Assembly: GCA_964428345.1 (NCBI GenBank)
Contig: CAYRYD010000006.1
Coordinates: 1-64,000 of the forward strand
DNA from: JABDMH01 sp964428345
GTDB taxonomy: Bacteria; Bacteroidota; Bacteroidia; Chitinophagales; Saprospiraceae
Direction of reading: 5' to 3'
Length of the DNA stretch: 64,000 nt
The stretch's first letter is position 1. Each line of letters starts with the position of its first letter. A program made the translations under genes and the position numbers. The notes below the pieces were generated by a model. It saw nothing but the letters and a program-made list of their open reading frames with translations. It did not search any database and was not told where the DNA came from. Below, piece by piece: positions 8,684 to 18,346 of this stretch.

Positions 8684-9365
8684 TCAATGCCTTGATGGCA
8701 TAAAAGTTACCTTTTCTTCAATGTCCCCTGCAAATGCACAGATAAAGGTCATACATGCAAGAAGTGCAGAGGAAAACAAAAATGCAAAAACAATATTTAG
8801 AATAGTATCAGGATTTCTAACACCTGGAAAATATCCGAAAATTCCTAATTCCATTAAAATTAACCATGAAACCGATGTTAAAATCAAGATATAGATCCAT
8901 AGCACTGATAATCTTTTTCTCCACTTAAAAGATAGTGCCTTTTTCCACTAAACCAATGATTTGTTTACTTGAGTTGTAAAAGCCCAGGTCGGCACAAAAA
9001 GAATGATATGTCCTATTCCACCACCGACAAGCGTCAATAATATTAAAAGTAATAAAAGAACAGTTGCCCCATGTTTTACATGCATAGTTTAAAGACCAAA
9101 AGACAACTGCTAAACCAACAAGAATAACAGAAATACCCGTCAACAGATAATTGGGGATAATCGTAAAGGCCGCTTCTGTTCCATGAATCCAGTATCTGTT
9201 GGCTTCTCCAATAGCATCAATAAAGAAACCGTTTGTCGATCTCTTGCCCTGCAGAATCTCAAACACTCCATGATTAATAATACCGGCCATGCCTAGAAGT
9301 ACTCCTATAACGGATGCCGTAATCTTTGTTCTTTTATTATGAGAAGCCATATCAGATTCCTCCAT
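8684..9365 (-). pseudogene. Conserved membrane protein, frameshift plus nonsense codon
   Basis: Two open pieces belong to one integral membrane protein of about 225 residues. The first, from 9365, has a helix ASVIGVLLGMAGIINHGVFE, the segment NRYWIHGTEAAF and a helix up to VFWSLNY. A frameshift at about 9083-9086 is needed to continue into MHVKHGATVLLLLILLTLVG and FVPTWAFTTQVNKSLV. A TAG at 8948-8950, where Trp is expected, then interrupts the frame before WKKALSFKWRK and the last two helices, ending at 8684. I know of similar uncharacterised membrane proteins but cannot name a function. Two independent lesions make a true pseudogene more likely than a base-calling error. Confidence 0.75.
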
Positions 9366-9972
9366 TTAGTAGTCAAGTATAACACTCGCTACTTACAAAG
9401 GTCCATTTGTAATCCAGCCTTCATTTGACAATCCAAGATAACAATCTCTAGCCCGCCATTATAAGAAATGATCCGGGCTATCAACTGGTTGATGACCGAA
9501 ACCATTGCTTTGGATTAAACCGATTTTGGCACTTCAATCACAGAACCACTATGGCTGGTGATCAGCCGTTTTTCTTTTCAAGCAACGTGTTTCGGAGTGG
9601 TCCTTAAGCCTTAAATCAGAACAGAACCTGGAAATTTTCGCAAAGGAATATTGTGTATATTGTGAACTCAATACTCATTGTGTGGATGAAATAGATGAAT
9701 CTTGACTGATACAGATTCGCTATTGAACCGATACGGAGACTATGACATGTGCTCTGTATCATGGAAAGGATCACGTGCTCGTTACCGCTTTGCCTGTTCA
9801 AAGACTCAGATAGCACCCCGCCTTTTCAGATGCCAGATGCAATAATACCTGACAAAAAACACGATTCGATTCTGATCAATTCATCAATTGAATTTTCTCT
9901 GCGTTTATGTATGAAAATAACTCCATTATAATGATCTTTGGTCGTACGTCTCAATACAGATAATTGAATATT
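9366..9972. other. Long intergenic stretch, nothing recognised
   Basis: About 600 bases between two divergently oriented units. No coding frame with a recognisable motif and no structured RNA was found on either strand. The right end must carry the promoter of the beta-helix gene; no perfect TTTG-N19-TAnnTTTG match was seen. Confidence 0.4.
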
Positions 9973-11643
9973 ATGAGAAAAAGCATCGTGATGAAATATC
10001 CGTTGATATTTTTCGCCTTATTGTCCAGTATATTGAGCATGGCCCAGGTACAGTCTCAAAGCCCGCTTGATAATGTTGTGATTACCACCAAAAAGAATAA
10101 AACCCAGGTGCAAACGAATGAAAAAGGGGAAATACTGATCAATGTATCCAAAAAAGATGCCCGTCAATTCAAAGCCAGGGGGTTCGTCCGTTACAGTGAC
10201 TTCGGTGCGAAGGGCGATGGTAAAACCGATGATATAGACGCCATTGCTGCTACCCATGCGTTCGCCAATCAGCAGGGCCTTTCGGTGAAAGCGGACGAAG
10301 GCGCCTCCTATTATATCGGAGGAAAGCATCGCACGGCGATTATCCGGACTGACACCGATTTCGGCACGGCAGCCTTTATCATTGACGACACCGAAGTCCA
10401 AAACCGTAACACATATGTTTTTCAGGTTAGTTCCCAATTGCAGCCATTCAAGGTGGAGGGGGTTTCTTCCCTTAAAAGGAACCAGGAGAAAGTTGACGTC
10501 TCCCTGCCCGGGACCTGCATTGTCACGGTGACCGATGCCGGCATAAGACGGTATATCCGGTTTGGACCGAACCAAAACAATGGATCTCCACAGACGGATA
10601 TCTTTATCGTTGACCAGAACGGTAAGGTGGATATGGATTCTCCAATCATCTGGGACTTCGACCAGATTACGGAAATTACCGCTCTTCCCATTGACGAAAC
10701 GACGTTAACGATCTCCGGAGGGCGTTTCACCACGATTGCCAACAAGGCAGAATCGAAGTACACCTATTACAGCCGTGGCATTGCGATCAGACGTTCCAAC
10801 GTGCTTGTGGACGGACTGGAACACCGTGTCACCGGCGAAGGAGACCATGGTGCACCCTATAATGGTTTTCTCAACATCGGCGACTGCTCCTACGTGACAG
10901 TCCGGAATACCATCCTGACCGGCCGTAAAATATACCGGACCATTGGATCGGCGGGGGTTCCGGTGTCTATGGGCAGCTACGGTATCGTCGCCAACCGGGC
11001 TCTCAATGTTTCGTTTATAAACTGCAGCCAGACAAATAACATCAACGACAACAATTACTGGGGAATCCTTGGATCAAACTATTGCAAGAATCTGGTTTAC
11101 GACAGTTGCACCTTTTCACGTTTCGATGCCCACATGGGGGTTGCCAATGCCACCATCCGCAATTCGACCCTGGGTCACCAGGGAATAAACGCCATTGGCA
11201 GCGGTGTCTTCACCGTGGAGAATTCCACCATCTACGGGAGGAGCCTGGTCAATCTGCGATCCGACTACGGTAGTACATGGCAGGGAGAATTCATCATCCG
11301 CAACTGTGTCTTCGTGCCCTCAGGTGGCAGACCGGTCAGTGCCAGCCTCATTGGCGGGTCCAATTCCGGGCAGCATGATTTTGGCTACATTTGCTATATG
11401 CCGGAACGGATTACCATCGAAAATCTTCGTATTGACGATTCCAATCATCCGCAAGACTACCAGGGATCCGCCATTTTTGGCAATTTCAATCCAAAGATGA
11501 CGGACCATTCATACGTCGAGCAATTTCCCTATGTCATAACCAGGGAAGTCATTCTCAGGAATGTGACCACCGCCAGCGGTAAGTCACTGCGACTTAGCGA
11601 CAACCCGTTCATGTTCAGGGACGTGAAAGTAATCACTGAATGA
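9973..11643 (+). CDS. Secreted pectate-lyase-3-type beta-helix protein
   Basis: The protein (about 556 residues) opens with a signal peptide (KYPLIFFALLSSILSMAQ) and then the standard entry motif of the pectate_lyase_3 family, YSDFGAKGDGKTDD, near residue 75. The C-terminal half is a right-handed parallel beta-helix: runs rich in NCSQTNN, NLVYDSCTFSRF, ATIRNSTLG, FTVENSTIYG and EFIIRNCVF recur as helix coils. Such proteins cleave or bind acidic or other polysaccharides, or form phage-tail-like spikes; no catalytic set is clear, so the substrate is open. No type IX sorting domain is seen. ATG 9973 is chosen over an upstream TTG; ATG 9991, immediately before the signal peptide, is an alternative. 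It is the only plus-strand gene in the first 22 kb that is intact. Confidence 0.8.
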   Translation: MRKSIVMKYPLIFFALLSSILSMAQVQSQSPLDNVVITTKKNKTQVQTNEKGEILINVSKKDARQFKARGFVRYSDFGAKGDGKTDDIDAIAATHAFANQQGLSVKADEGASYYIGGKHRTAIIRTDTDFGTAAFIIDDTEVQNRNTYVFQVSSQLQPFKVEGVSSLKRNQEKVDVSLPGTCIVTVTDAGIRRYIRFGPNQNNGSPQTDIFIVDQNGKVDMDSPIIWDFDQITEITALPIDETTLTISGGRFTTIANKAESKYTYYSRGIAIRRSNVLVDGLEHRVTGEGDHGAPYNGFLNIGDCSYVTVRNTILTGRKIYRTIGSAGVPVSMGSYGIVANRALNVSFINCSQTNNINDNNYWGILGSNYCKNLVYDSCTFSRFDAHMGVANATIRNSTLGHQGINAIGSGVFTVENSTIYGRSLVNLRSDYGSTWQGEFIIRNCVFVPSGGRPVSASLIGGSNSGQHDFGYICYMPERITIENLRIDDSNHPQDYQGSAIFGNFNPKMTDHSYVEQFPYVITREVILRNVTTASGKSLRLSDNPFMFRDVKVITE

Positions 11644-11714
11644 CGGGTGCAAATTATACCACAGCAACAATCATGCGACTGGTTCGTCATTCTATCATGT
11701 CTCTGACGGGGTTT

Positions 11715-12533
11715 TCAGGGTAAAACAATCAAAGGGGTTTGTCCTTCATATACTAACTCATTAACCAGGAATTTTCTGAAAAGCTGATCGGTCAGGAGAC
11801 GAGAACCTTTTTGCACAACCAGAATCTCCTCAACCTGATTATTGATCACTTTTTTAATGTCTTCAAATGGATTGGCGCCTTCGTAAATGGTGTGGCTTGT
11901 ATAATATCTGCTGCCAAACAACACCGACAAATCCCTAAGTTGCTTTTCCATATCCTTGGTTCTTTCGAAGGGTTTTGCCAGGTAGAAAAAGGTAATGTGT
12001 GTATTCTCTTTATCAATAAAATTTAATAAATTATTCAACTCCAGAATGTTCAAAGGGTGTTTATCTGTCACTGCCACAAATATTCTGGCGTGTGAAAAAG
12101 CAGAAATTTCCTTAGGTATCGCAGCAACAATACCCTTTGCATTATCAATAACCTGAGTAACTACACTGCCAAGGAAGATTTTCTTGAGCAACCCTGTCCC
12201 CTTCATCCCAACAAGAACCAGATTATGAAAAGACTCTGCCAACAATTTGGTCAATGTAAGATGTAATTGCTGGTCAGAGACTGCAAACGATGTTTTCACA
12301 GTTGATGGAATCAGCGTCTGTGCAAGTGCTTTAAGTTGCTCCAGGGCTTCATCGTTTGCCTGCCGGGCAATCATCCTCCTGCTTTCATTGTCGGCAAGAG
12401 CAGGTGCCATAACGACAGTCTGATGAATCAAAAGCAATTCTGCATTCGTCTTTTCACCCCAATCGCCGGCATATCGTATCAGATTGCCTGAAAACTCGGA
12501 AAAGTCAATAAGTACGATAAGCCGTTTCTTCAT
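11715..12533 (-). CDS. Universal stress protein, tandem UspA domains
   Basis: The 272-residue protein contains two UspA-like domains. The first (residues 1-140) begins KRLIVLIDFSEFSG and has the ATP-binding type loop GMKGTGLLKKIFLGS. The second (about 150-272) begins ARIFVAVTDKHPLN and ends TPLIVLP with a less complete loop. Usp proteins bind ATP or act in stress survival and often pair with ion transporters. The gene follows the cation/proton antiporter with only 3 bases between them on the same strand, so the two are almost surely one transcript, suggesting that this Usp senses or tunes the antiporter. Family certain; the coupling is inference. Confidence 0.85.
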   Translation of the reverse strand: MKKRLIVLIDFSEFSGNLIRYAGDWGEKTNAELLLIHQTVVMAPALADNESRRMIARQANDEALEQLKALAQTLIPSTVKTSFAVSDQQLHLTLTKLLAESFHNLVLVGMKGTGLLKKIFLGSVVTQVIDNAKGIVAAIPKEISAFSHARIFVAVTDKHPLNILELNNLLNFIDKENTHITFFYLAKPFERTKDMEKQLRDLSVLFGSRYYTSHTIYEGANPFEDIKKVINNQVEEILVVQKGSRLLTDQLFRKFLVNELVYEGQTPLIVLP

Positions 12534-12536
12534 CGC

Positions 12537-14018
12537 TTAAGATTCTACTACCTCCCTGGATTTGTACAGACAATCACTCACTTTTGCAAAATCTTTCTGA
12601 CTATCAGCAATAACCATTAAAATATCGTTTGCTTCCAATTGAGTTGATCCACCCGGACGGATATAAGATCCGTTTCTCTTTATCATGATAATGAAAGCTG
12701 CTGACGGGAAATTTAAATCTATTATCCGTTTACCAACAACAGAGGAATCAGGTACTATTTCAAATTCACGTAAAGATGATTTTGGAAGGTCTAATATCAG
12801 ACGGTCAACTTCTGTAATCTTCTTTGCCGTTTCGGGCAGGGCAACATTAAGCCATTTGGCAAAAATTGAAAGCGTTGTACCCTGAACAAGCACCGATGTA
12901 ACCGAAATAAAAAACACGATATTGAAAATCATATTTGCTTTATCGATCCCTGCCAACAGCGGATAGGTGGCAAATACAATCGGAACAGCCCCACGCAGAC
13001 CAACCCAGGAAATATAAAATCTTCTCCTGAGTTTCATTTTAAAAAACATCAAGCTGAGAAAAACACTCACTGGCCGGGCAACAACAATCAGAAACATTGA
13101 AATTAGTAATCCTAAACCAATATAGGGAATAATCTGAGAAGGGAAAACAAGTAAACCCAAAGTAAGAAACAGAACAATTTGCATCAACCAGGCCAAACCA
13201 TCATACATCCTGAGAATTGTCTTCTTGTGTATCAGTTCCTGATTACCTAAGTAAACGGCACAAATATAAATAGCAAGAAACCCGTTTCCACCAACAAAGT
13301 CTGTTGCTGAAAATGTGATAAACATCAGGGCGATAACCAAAACAGGGTAAAGTCCTTCAAAATCGAGCTTGATATTGTTAATGATGATCTTGCTAAGTCT
13401 GCCAAAAGCAAAACCCGCAATACCACCCAAAATCATTTGCTGGAAGAACAGTGGTATGATTGACAAAATACTTTGGTCCTGGTTGATTACCAAAGTTAAA
13501 AAAGCAATGGTTAGCACATATGCCATGGGGTCGTTACTTCCACTTTCCAACTCCAGAGTTGGTCGCAGATTTGTCTTTAAGGCAAGACTTCTTGAGCGTA
13601 AAATGGAGAAAACTGCTGCCGCGTCAGTTGATGAAACAATAGATCCCAACAACATACTTTCGTATATGCTAAAATCGGTAATAAGCCAGACAAAGATACC
13701 AAGGGTAACCGCAGTAAGCAAAACACCCAAAGTCGATAATACAAGTCCTTCCCTGAGAATAGGCTTTACAGATGTCCAGTTCGTGTCAAGACCTCCTGAA
13801 AACAAAATGAAATTGAGTGACACAATTCCAATGAATTGGGCAATTTTTGGGTCGTCAAAACGAATACCCCCGATTCCGTCCGACCCTGCCAGCATGCCGA
13901 TCGCCAGAAAAAGTATTAAGGTGGGAACGCCAAATTTGTAAGATGTCTTACCTACAACAATGCTTACAAATAGCAACAGAGAGCCAACTAACAGTATATT
14001 TTCAATCGTTAAATTCAT
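12537..14018 (-). CDS. CPA1-type potassium(sodium)/proton antiporter with RCK C-domain
   Basis: This 493-residue inner-membrane transporter has about 12 hydrophobic helices in residues 1-390. Typical antiporter features are the first helix pair (FLAIGMLAGSDGIGG), the discontinuous helix SSTDAAAVFSIL, and the LESGSNDPMAYVL segment with the ion-binding Asp. After the membrane part comes a cytoplasmic TrkA_C/RCK domain (about 405-490; SVVGKRIIDLNFPSAAFI, LEANDILMVIAD) that usually binds a nucleotide or cation and gates transport. The combination is that of CvrA/NhaP2-like K+/H+ antiporters, involved in turgor and pH balance. It is the first gene of an operon with the universal stress protein. 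Exact ion preference cannot be told. Confidence 0.88.
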   Translation of the reverse strand: MNLTIENILLVGSLLLFVSIVVGKTSYKFGVPTLILFLAIGMLAGSDGIGGIRFDDPKIAQFIGIVSLNFILFSGGLDTNWTSVKPILREGLVLSTLGVLLTAVTLGIFVWLITDFSIYESMLLGSIVSSTDAAAVFSILRSRSLALKTNLRPTLELESGSNDPMAYVLTIAFLTLVINQDQSILSIIPLFFQQMILGGIAGFAFGRLSKIIINNIKLDFEGLYPVLVIALMFITFSATDFVGGNGFLAIYICAVYLGNQELIHKKTILRMYDGLAWLMQIVLFLTLGLLVFPSQIIPYIGLGLLISMFLIVVARPVSVFLSLMFFKMKLRRRFYISWVGLRGAVPIVFATYPLLAGIDKANMIFNIVFFISVTSVLVQGTTLSIFAKWLNVALPETAKKITEVDRLILDLPKSSLREFEIVPDSSVVGKRIIDLNFPSAAFIIMIKRNGSYIRPGGSTQLEANDILMVIADSQKDFAKVSDCLYKSREVVES

Positions 14019-14703
14019 TCCTTCTTATCTCTTCTGTTTGTCTGCCCAAATTTACACTTTCCTGCCGGCTGAAGGTATTAAAAAGCTCCCTTGTTTATCT
14101 GGCCATCTCAGGCCGAATGCTCAAGAATGTCAACTGCAGGATCTCGTTTAGGGTCGGTTAAGCATGGCAGCCTACACGTATGGCTACCTGCGTCCTGGTA
14201 GTCGGATCCTTCAATCAATCTCCAACTACGATAGTGACACCAACATTGACACGATTCAATATTGTTTGTTTCTTTGGCTAGCCAGAATCACCGATCTGGT
14301 CAACACCGCCTCACGGTTTTTAAACCTTCACTGAAACTTCGTATGAGCCTCCGGGAGCCCACGCCAGTATCAGGATACCGAAAACTAAGTCAAGATCTTT
14401 GGCAGTGGCCCATTGAACGACAACCCATAGGGAAACCCTTCAAACCGTTGCCGTAAGTGGTATTTGCCTGCAATTCTGTCCGTGCCCTTTCGTACATTTC
14501 ACAAATCGGGCGGGATCTACCCTCCAGTATGGTAACACGTGATATCAGTTTGGTTTCTGACAATCGACATTAAAAATATGGTCATACCAGCTTTATACAT
14601 GGTACGATTCATCTACATCCGCCGAGGATTTATTCTACCTGTCGGTTAATCTTTTTGGAACGCCTCCCGGCATCAAAACACTGTCTGCCGATGTACTTTA
14701 CTT
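14019..14703. other. Long stretch without an intact gene
   Basis: About 680 bases between the antiporter start and the end of the broken HD-domain gene. The left end should hold the antiporter promoter. Short pieces look coding-like (for example plus strand 14164-14300), but no family could be recognised and stops are frequent. It is probably decayed sequence. Confidence 0.35.
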
Positions 14704-15052
14704 TCAATGACAGTAATTCTTATACTCATTGATTTCCCGGAAAGTCTGTCTTCCAGGTATTTATTGCATCCTTCTAATGCTCGCAGGATTAACTTGACTT
14801 CCTTTTTTCCAGGGTCCAATGATCAGGTGGAGCCTGAAGATTTGTCATTCTGTCAGCGATTTTAACCGACCAAACCTCCTTCTCAAGATGTTTAATTCGA
14901 TTTAAACTGTCCAAGACCTTTAGTTCTTTCGGGAGGGAATTGTTTTTTGAAAGGGCAGAAACCGCTTCGGATATTCTTTTGTCGAATTGAATTTCGATTT
15001 CACCATTCAAGGTGTTGGTGTCTTCCAAAACATCATGCAGAAAGGCGACCTT
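14704..15052 (-). pseudogene. HD-type (p)ppGpp hydrolase-like gene, truncated and frameshifted
   Basis: From 15052 the minus strand reads KVAFLHDVLEDTNTL, the second half of the HD-domain core of small SpoT/MESH1-like hydrolases, then GEIEIQFDKRISEAVSALSKN and ADRMTNLQAPPDHW, both typical of that family. After KRK the frame breaks near 14800; a second frame gives KLILRALEGCNKYLEDRLSGK, and a last shift near 14745 gives INEYKNYCH and the stop at 14704. The N-terminal third, including the first metal-binding His, is absent. The remaining frame abuts the AlkD gene and shares its TGA at 15053-15055, so a deletion probably fused the two. Intact relatives hydrolyse (p)ppGpp or related nucleotides; this remnant should be inactive. 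Confidence 0.75.
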
Positions 15053-15760
15053 TCATCTTTCCATAGCCCGGCTTCTCAATGTTGCGGGCATTTTTTCAAT
15101 CGCATACCGGAGAGCAGTACGGGGCATGACCGCTTTGTTTTGCATGACATAGTCAAATATCTCCTGTTGATATGCTTCGCTGGCCGCTTTAAGCATCCAG
15201 CCATAGCCTTTCTGGACCAAATCATCCTGATCCAAAAGAAGCCGGTCGGCAATATCCACGATTTCTCCAAGAAATTTCCCCTTTCTGGCCGGTATGATCA
15301 AAGTCACTGCAGCGGCACGGCGCATCCATCTATTATCTGACCTGGTAAAGCCGACTAATTTTTTTATGTACTCAGGGTACATTTCGATGAATGTACCCAG
15401 CGTATGATTGCAGAGGGTATCACAGGATGCCCAATTATTGACGTAGGTACTCAACCATTTTTCAAATATCTTGAAGTCTTCCGGTGTGTATTGCTTATGC
15501 AGAAAATAAGACCAGTTGCAGGCGATAAATGATTCTTCCAGATATCCCGACTGCCACAGTTTTTCGCAGAGTGCATAGATTTCCGGTTTTGGCAGGGAAT
15601 CAATCTTTTTGAACCAGGCTTTACTGATCTTACTGACCGTTGTTGTCTTTACACCATGCGATTTTACCGGTTCTTTAAAAAAACGCTGACTGCCGGCCCG
15701 GATCTTCTCATCGGCGCTGGCGATAAGCTCCTCCCGGATTTGTTCTATGAGATGCTGCAT
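15053..15760 (-). CDS. DNA alkylation repair enzyme, AlkD-like
   Basis: The 235-residue protein consists of HEAT-like helical repeats of the AlkC/AlkD DNA glycosylase family: RFFKEPVKSHGVKTTTVSKI near the N-terminus, FIACNWSYFLHKQY, WLSTYVNNWASCDTLCNHTL, the conserved NRWMRRAAAVTLIIPARKGK and a closing RTALRYAIEKMP helix. AlkD removes positively charged 3-methyladenine and 7-methylguanine by gripping the DNA backbone. Conserved Trp and Asp in the WASCD segment fit the active cleft. The length is normal, but the stop codon lies at the junction with a truncated HD-domain gene whose frame continues directly after it, so the last few residues may not be native. Probably active. Confidence 0.88.
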   Translation of the reverse strand: MQHLIEQIREELIASADEKIRAGSQRFFKEPVKSHGVKTTTVSKISKAWFKKIDSLPKPEIYALCEKLWQSGYLEESFIACNWSYFLHKQYTPEDFKIFEKWLSTYVNNWASCDTLCNHTLGTFIEMYPEYIKKLVGFTRSDNRWMRRAAAVTLIIPARKGKFLGEIVDIADRLLLDQDDLVQKGYGWMLKAASEAYQQEIFDYVMQNKAVMPRTALRYAIEKMPATLRSRAMER

Positions 15761-15874
15761 TGCCCTGATGGTATTTTTACGGGTGACTTATCTGATCTGT
15801 CACTGGTCTCACCGCACATGAATTTAATGAATCCCGCGAAGAAACCATCAAATCATGGTACCGGGTTGCTAAGT

Positions 15875-16480
15875 TTATTGCGCGTGCTTCCACTTGCTCA
15901 GCCAACGGATGACCAGGAAAGTCATCATGACCATCATCAAACCAAAGAGGATGTTTTGAAGTGTTTCCATTTCGGTCAGCACGGTATTGAGACTGCGATG
16001 GAAAAAAAATCCCAGGGCGATGTAAAGCGACGTAAACAACACGAGACTCATCAGATCGTATTTCAGGAACCGGGACAGCGGTACTTGCAGTACACTGGAC
16101 AGAATCGGACTCCAGAATCGCATCCGGGGTATAAAACACAGGAACAGCATGGCAATGGGAAAATTACGCTGCAGCCGAAGAGTTGTTTTCTGCAGAAAGG
16201 AATGATCCATCCTTTGCCGGATCTTTTCCGCCCATTGATTGCCCAACCGGATGAGAAAGAAGTAAATAAGGTCGATGCTGACAAAAGCGGCCAGGGATAC
16301 CAACCCAGCCCAAACCGGGTGGAATGCTCCTTTCGAGCAAAGAAACCCGATACTCAGGAGACTGATCTCATGCGGAACCGGAGTGACCTGGTCCAGCGAG
16401 ATGAAGTAGAGAAATATGCCGAAATAGCCCAGGATAAAGGCATAGTATGATAAATCATAGATTTCGGTGAGAAATATCAA
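15875..16480 (-). CDS. DedA/VTT-domain membrane protein
   Basis: At 201 residues this is a small polytopic membrane protein of the SNARE-associated (VTT/DedA) type. An N-terminal helix pair (FILGYFGIFLYFISLDQ) leads to the re-entrant segment VTPVPHEISLLSIGFL, where a Pro-Val-Pro takes the place of the usual P-G-E motif. Next come AGLVSLAAFVSIDLIYFFLI, a charged loop with RQRMDHSFLQ, FLCFIPRMRFWSPIL in place of the family's F.R..PG.R, and two last helices. DedA proteins act as lipid scramblases or flippases, for example for undecaprenyl phosphate. The departures from consensus mean the lipid and activity are uncertain. It stands alone, about 115 bases upstream of AlkD. Confidence 0.7.
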   Translation of the reverse strand: MIFLTEIYDLSYYAFILGYFGIFLYFISLDQVTPVPHEISLLSIGFLCSKGAFHPVWAGLVSLAAFVSIDLIYFFLIRLGNQWAEKIRQRMDHSFLQKTTLRLQRNFPIAMLFLCFIPRMRFWSPILSSVLQVPLSRFLKYDLMSLVLFTSLYIALGFFFHRSLNTVLTEMETLQNILFGLMMVMMTFLVIRWLSKWKHAQ

Positions 16481-16763
16481 AGCTCCTTCTGGACAGTTTT
16501 TTCTATAACGTGGTTGGAGTTTTCTCCGTTCCCCGATCCGGTCCGGATCCGGATCTCCTCAAAAATGTTCGAACCATCCTTACCACAAGATGGGGACAGA
16601 ACGCTTTGGCAGGCAGGAGGATCCGTTTAGCGGGATTCGTTGTCGGGGTTGGCTGCATGTGAAATATGCAGCAGCCAGTCTCTCCCGGATTATTCATGAT
16701 GATCTGGATTCCGAATCAGAAATGGATGACTCATATCGTTTCGTTGCAGAGTTATTTTCTGGT

Positions 16764-18095
16764 TTAATGTTGATCCAATTCATAAAGCATCAGCTGAACC
16801 GGCTGCGGATATGGAGGATCTCTCGGTCGGTCGAAATTAGCGGGAAGGGTCTGCCACTGCAATAAATATTGGCCGGTATTATCCAGTCTGCGGTTGATTT
16901 GCATTCCTTGCAACGCTGCATCCGGCAGGTTTTCAACATGCATGAATTTTTTACCTGGCGCATTTTCCACCAGAGTCAGTAGCTCTTCATCTATTTTCAG
17001 TAAACCAGACCCGTGTTTTTCGTGGCTGTAAGAAAAATAAATATATCCCTTTCCATCGGCTTTGATCTCGCTCAAATTAATCGCCCGGCCGAGTGAACCC
17101 CGTTTATTGATGTCCCAGGTATAATCCGGCCAGTCGGATACCTGCCGGTTGATCCATTCACCATTCTGATAACGGCAAATAAAAAGCTGGCTTCTTCCCT
17201 CCTTATCAAATTTGTGATAGCCCATGATCACCCGGTTCTTACCATCGAATGCGAGGATCTTCGAACTGTTCATCAGTCCATTCCAGGGCCCCACCGGGTC
17301 GGCAATGACCCGGCGTTCGCGGTATTGGATGGGGATCGGGATGGACACCCCTTCGATATTTTCAAAATGAATAAAGTCACGCGTTCGTACATAGGAAAGA
17401 TTGTGGTTGGTATTGGCGATAGGATTCAGCCTCCATACCCACATGTAATGGAAATATCCGTCCGGACCTTTAACCGGGTTGGTGGGATAGGCATTGGTTT
17501 CTCCCTCGCCGTCAAACAATCCCTGGTTTAGCACCCGGATCCACTGCCGGGTCCCGGTATCATAGCGGTTGATGTAGGTGATGCCGTCACCGCTTCCCCC
17601 ATCCCGGTATTGAAAGAATAATTCATCGTCGTGATTTCTGAAAAACACCGGATAAGTGACCCGGTTTTCTTCGCTGCCCACCATCGTCAGTTGTTCAAAC
17701 TGGTCAATCGAATGCGGTGTTTTCGACCGGAAGTAGATCAGCGGCACCCCATGCATATTGCCGCTCACATGCAAAAAGCCGGCTTTATCCAGCGCCATGA
17801 CCACGCTGTTGTGCGAATCCCAGCCCACCCTGGTCGGCAGGAGGGTTTTTTGCCACTGTTCGCTGTCCAGCCTTCTCCGGGCGATACACATCTGGCGGGC
17901 GGTATCGTAATAGGCGACATATTGGTCCGTAGTTGTCGTGAGAATATCAAATCCCACCGGATGACCGGACCAGACCTCCGCTACTTTGATCGCCCTGATC
18001 ACATTATGCTGCCGGGTGATATCCGTAATGCGCTGAGTGGTTTTGCATTGAAGCAGCAATATTGCTGTCAAGAATAAAAAAATCTTTTTCATCAT
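16764..18095 (-). CDS. BNR-4 repeat protein, probable lipoprotein
   Basis: The 443-residue protein begins with a short signal (KKIFLFLTAILLLQC), whose Cys could be lipidated, although LLQC is a weak lipobox. The body fits the BNR_4 beta-propeller family: WDSHNSVVMALDKAGFLHVS, a GVPLIYFRSK strand, RVTYPVFFRNHDDELFFQYR, DGSGDG-like turns, GPDGYFHYMWVWR, and a late DPVGPWNGLMNSSKILAF. The family includes ulvan lyases (PL24/PL25) and sialidase-like enzymes, so a role in algal or plant polysaccharide breakdown is plausible but not proven. It is a single-gene unit; a short inverted repeat (GCCAGTT ... AACTGGC, 18129-18147) sits about 35 bases upstream of the start. Confidence 0.78.
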   Translation of the reverse strand: MMKKIFLFLTAILLLQCKTTQRITDITRQHNVIRAIKVAEVWSGHPVGFDILTTTTDQYVAYYDTARQMCIARRRLDSEQWQKTLLPTRVGWDSHNSVVMALDKAGFLHVSGNMHGVPLIYFRSKTPHSIDQFEQLTMVGSEENRVTYPVFFRNHDDELFFQYRDGGSGDGITYINRYDTGTRQWIRVLNQGLFDGEGETNAYPTNPVKGPDGYFHYMWVWRLNPIANTNHNLSYVRTRDFIHFENIEGVSIPIPIQYRERRVIADPVGPWNGLMNSSKILAFDGKNRVIMGYHKFDKEGRSQLFICRYQNGEWINRQVSDWPDYTWDINKRGSLGRAINLSEIKADGKGYIYFSYSHEKHGSGLLKIDEELLTLVENAPGKKFMHVENLPDAALQGMQINRRLDNTGQYLLQWQTLPANFDRPRDPPYPQPVQLMLYELDQH

Positions 18096-18346
18096 CCGAT
18101 TTGATTTTTCCTGGTGTTCGGGTGTGCCGCCAGTTTCCTGAACTGGCCCTCAAAAATCAGGTAACAGGAATTTTGACTGTTTAAAGAAGCGGCAACATCA
18201 TCAAATTTTTAAAAAAAATCTTATGATCGTTGCCTCCCTACTTTGATTTCAGCAGATCATCCCTCATTTTTCTCCGGTAAATTACTTATTTCAGGTTACA
18301 AAATGAGGTGCTATTGGGACTAAGCGCGATCAATCTCCGTCATTGC

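Noticed and set aside
10018..10763. Long minus-strand frames opposite the beta-helix gene
   Set aside because: They lie fully inside a well-supported plus-strand gene, lack family motifs and are shadows.
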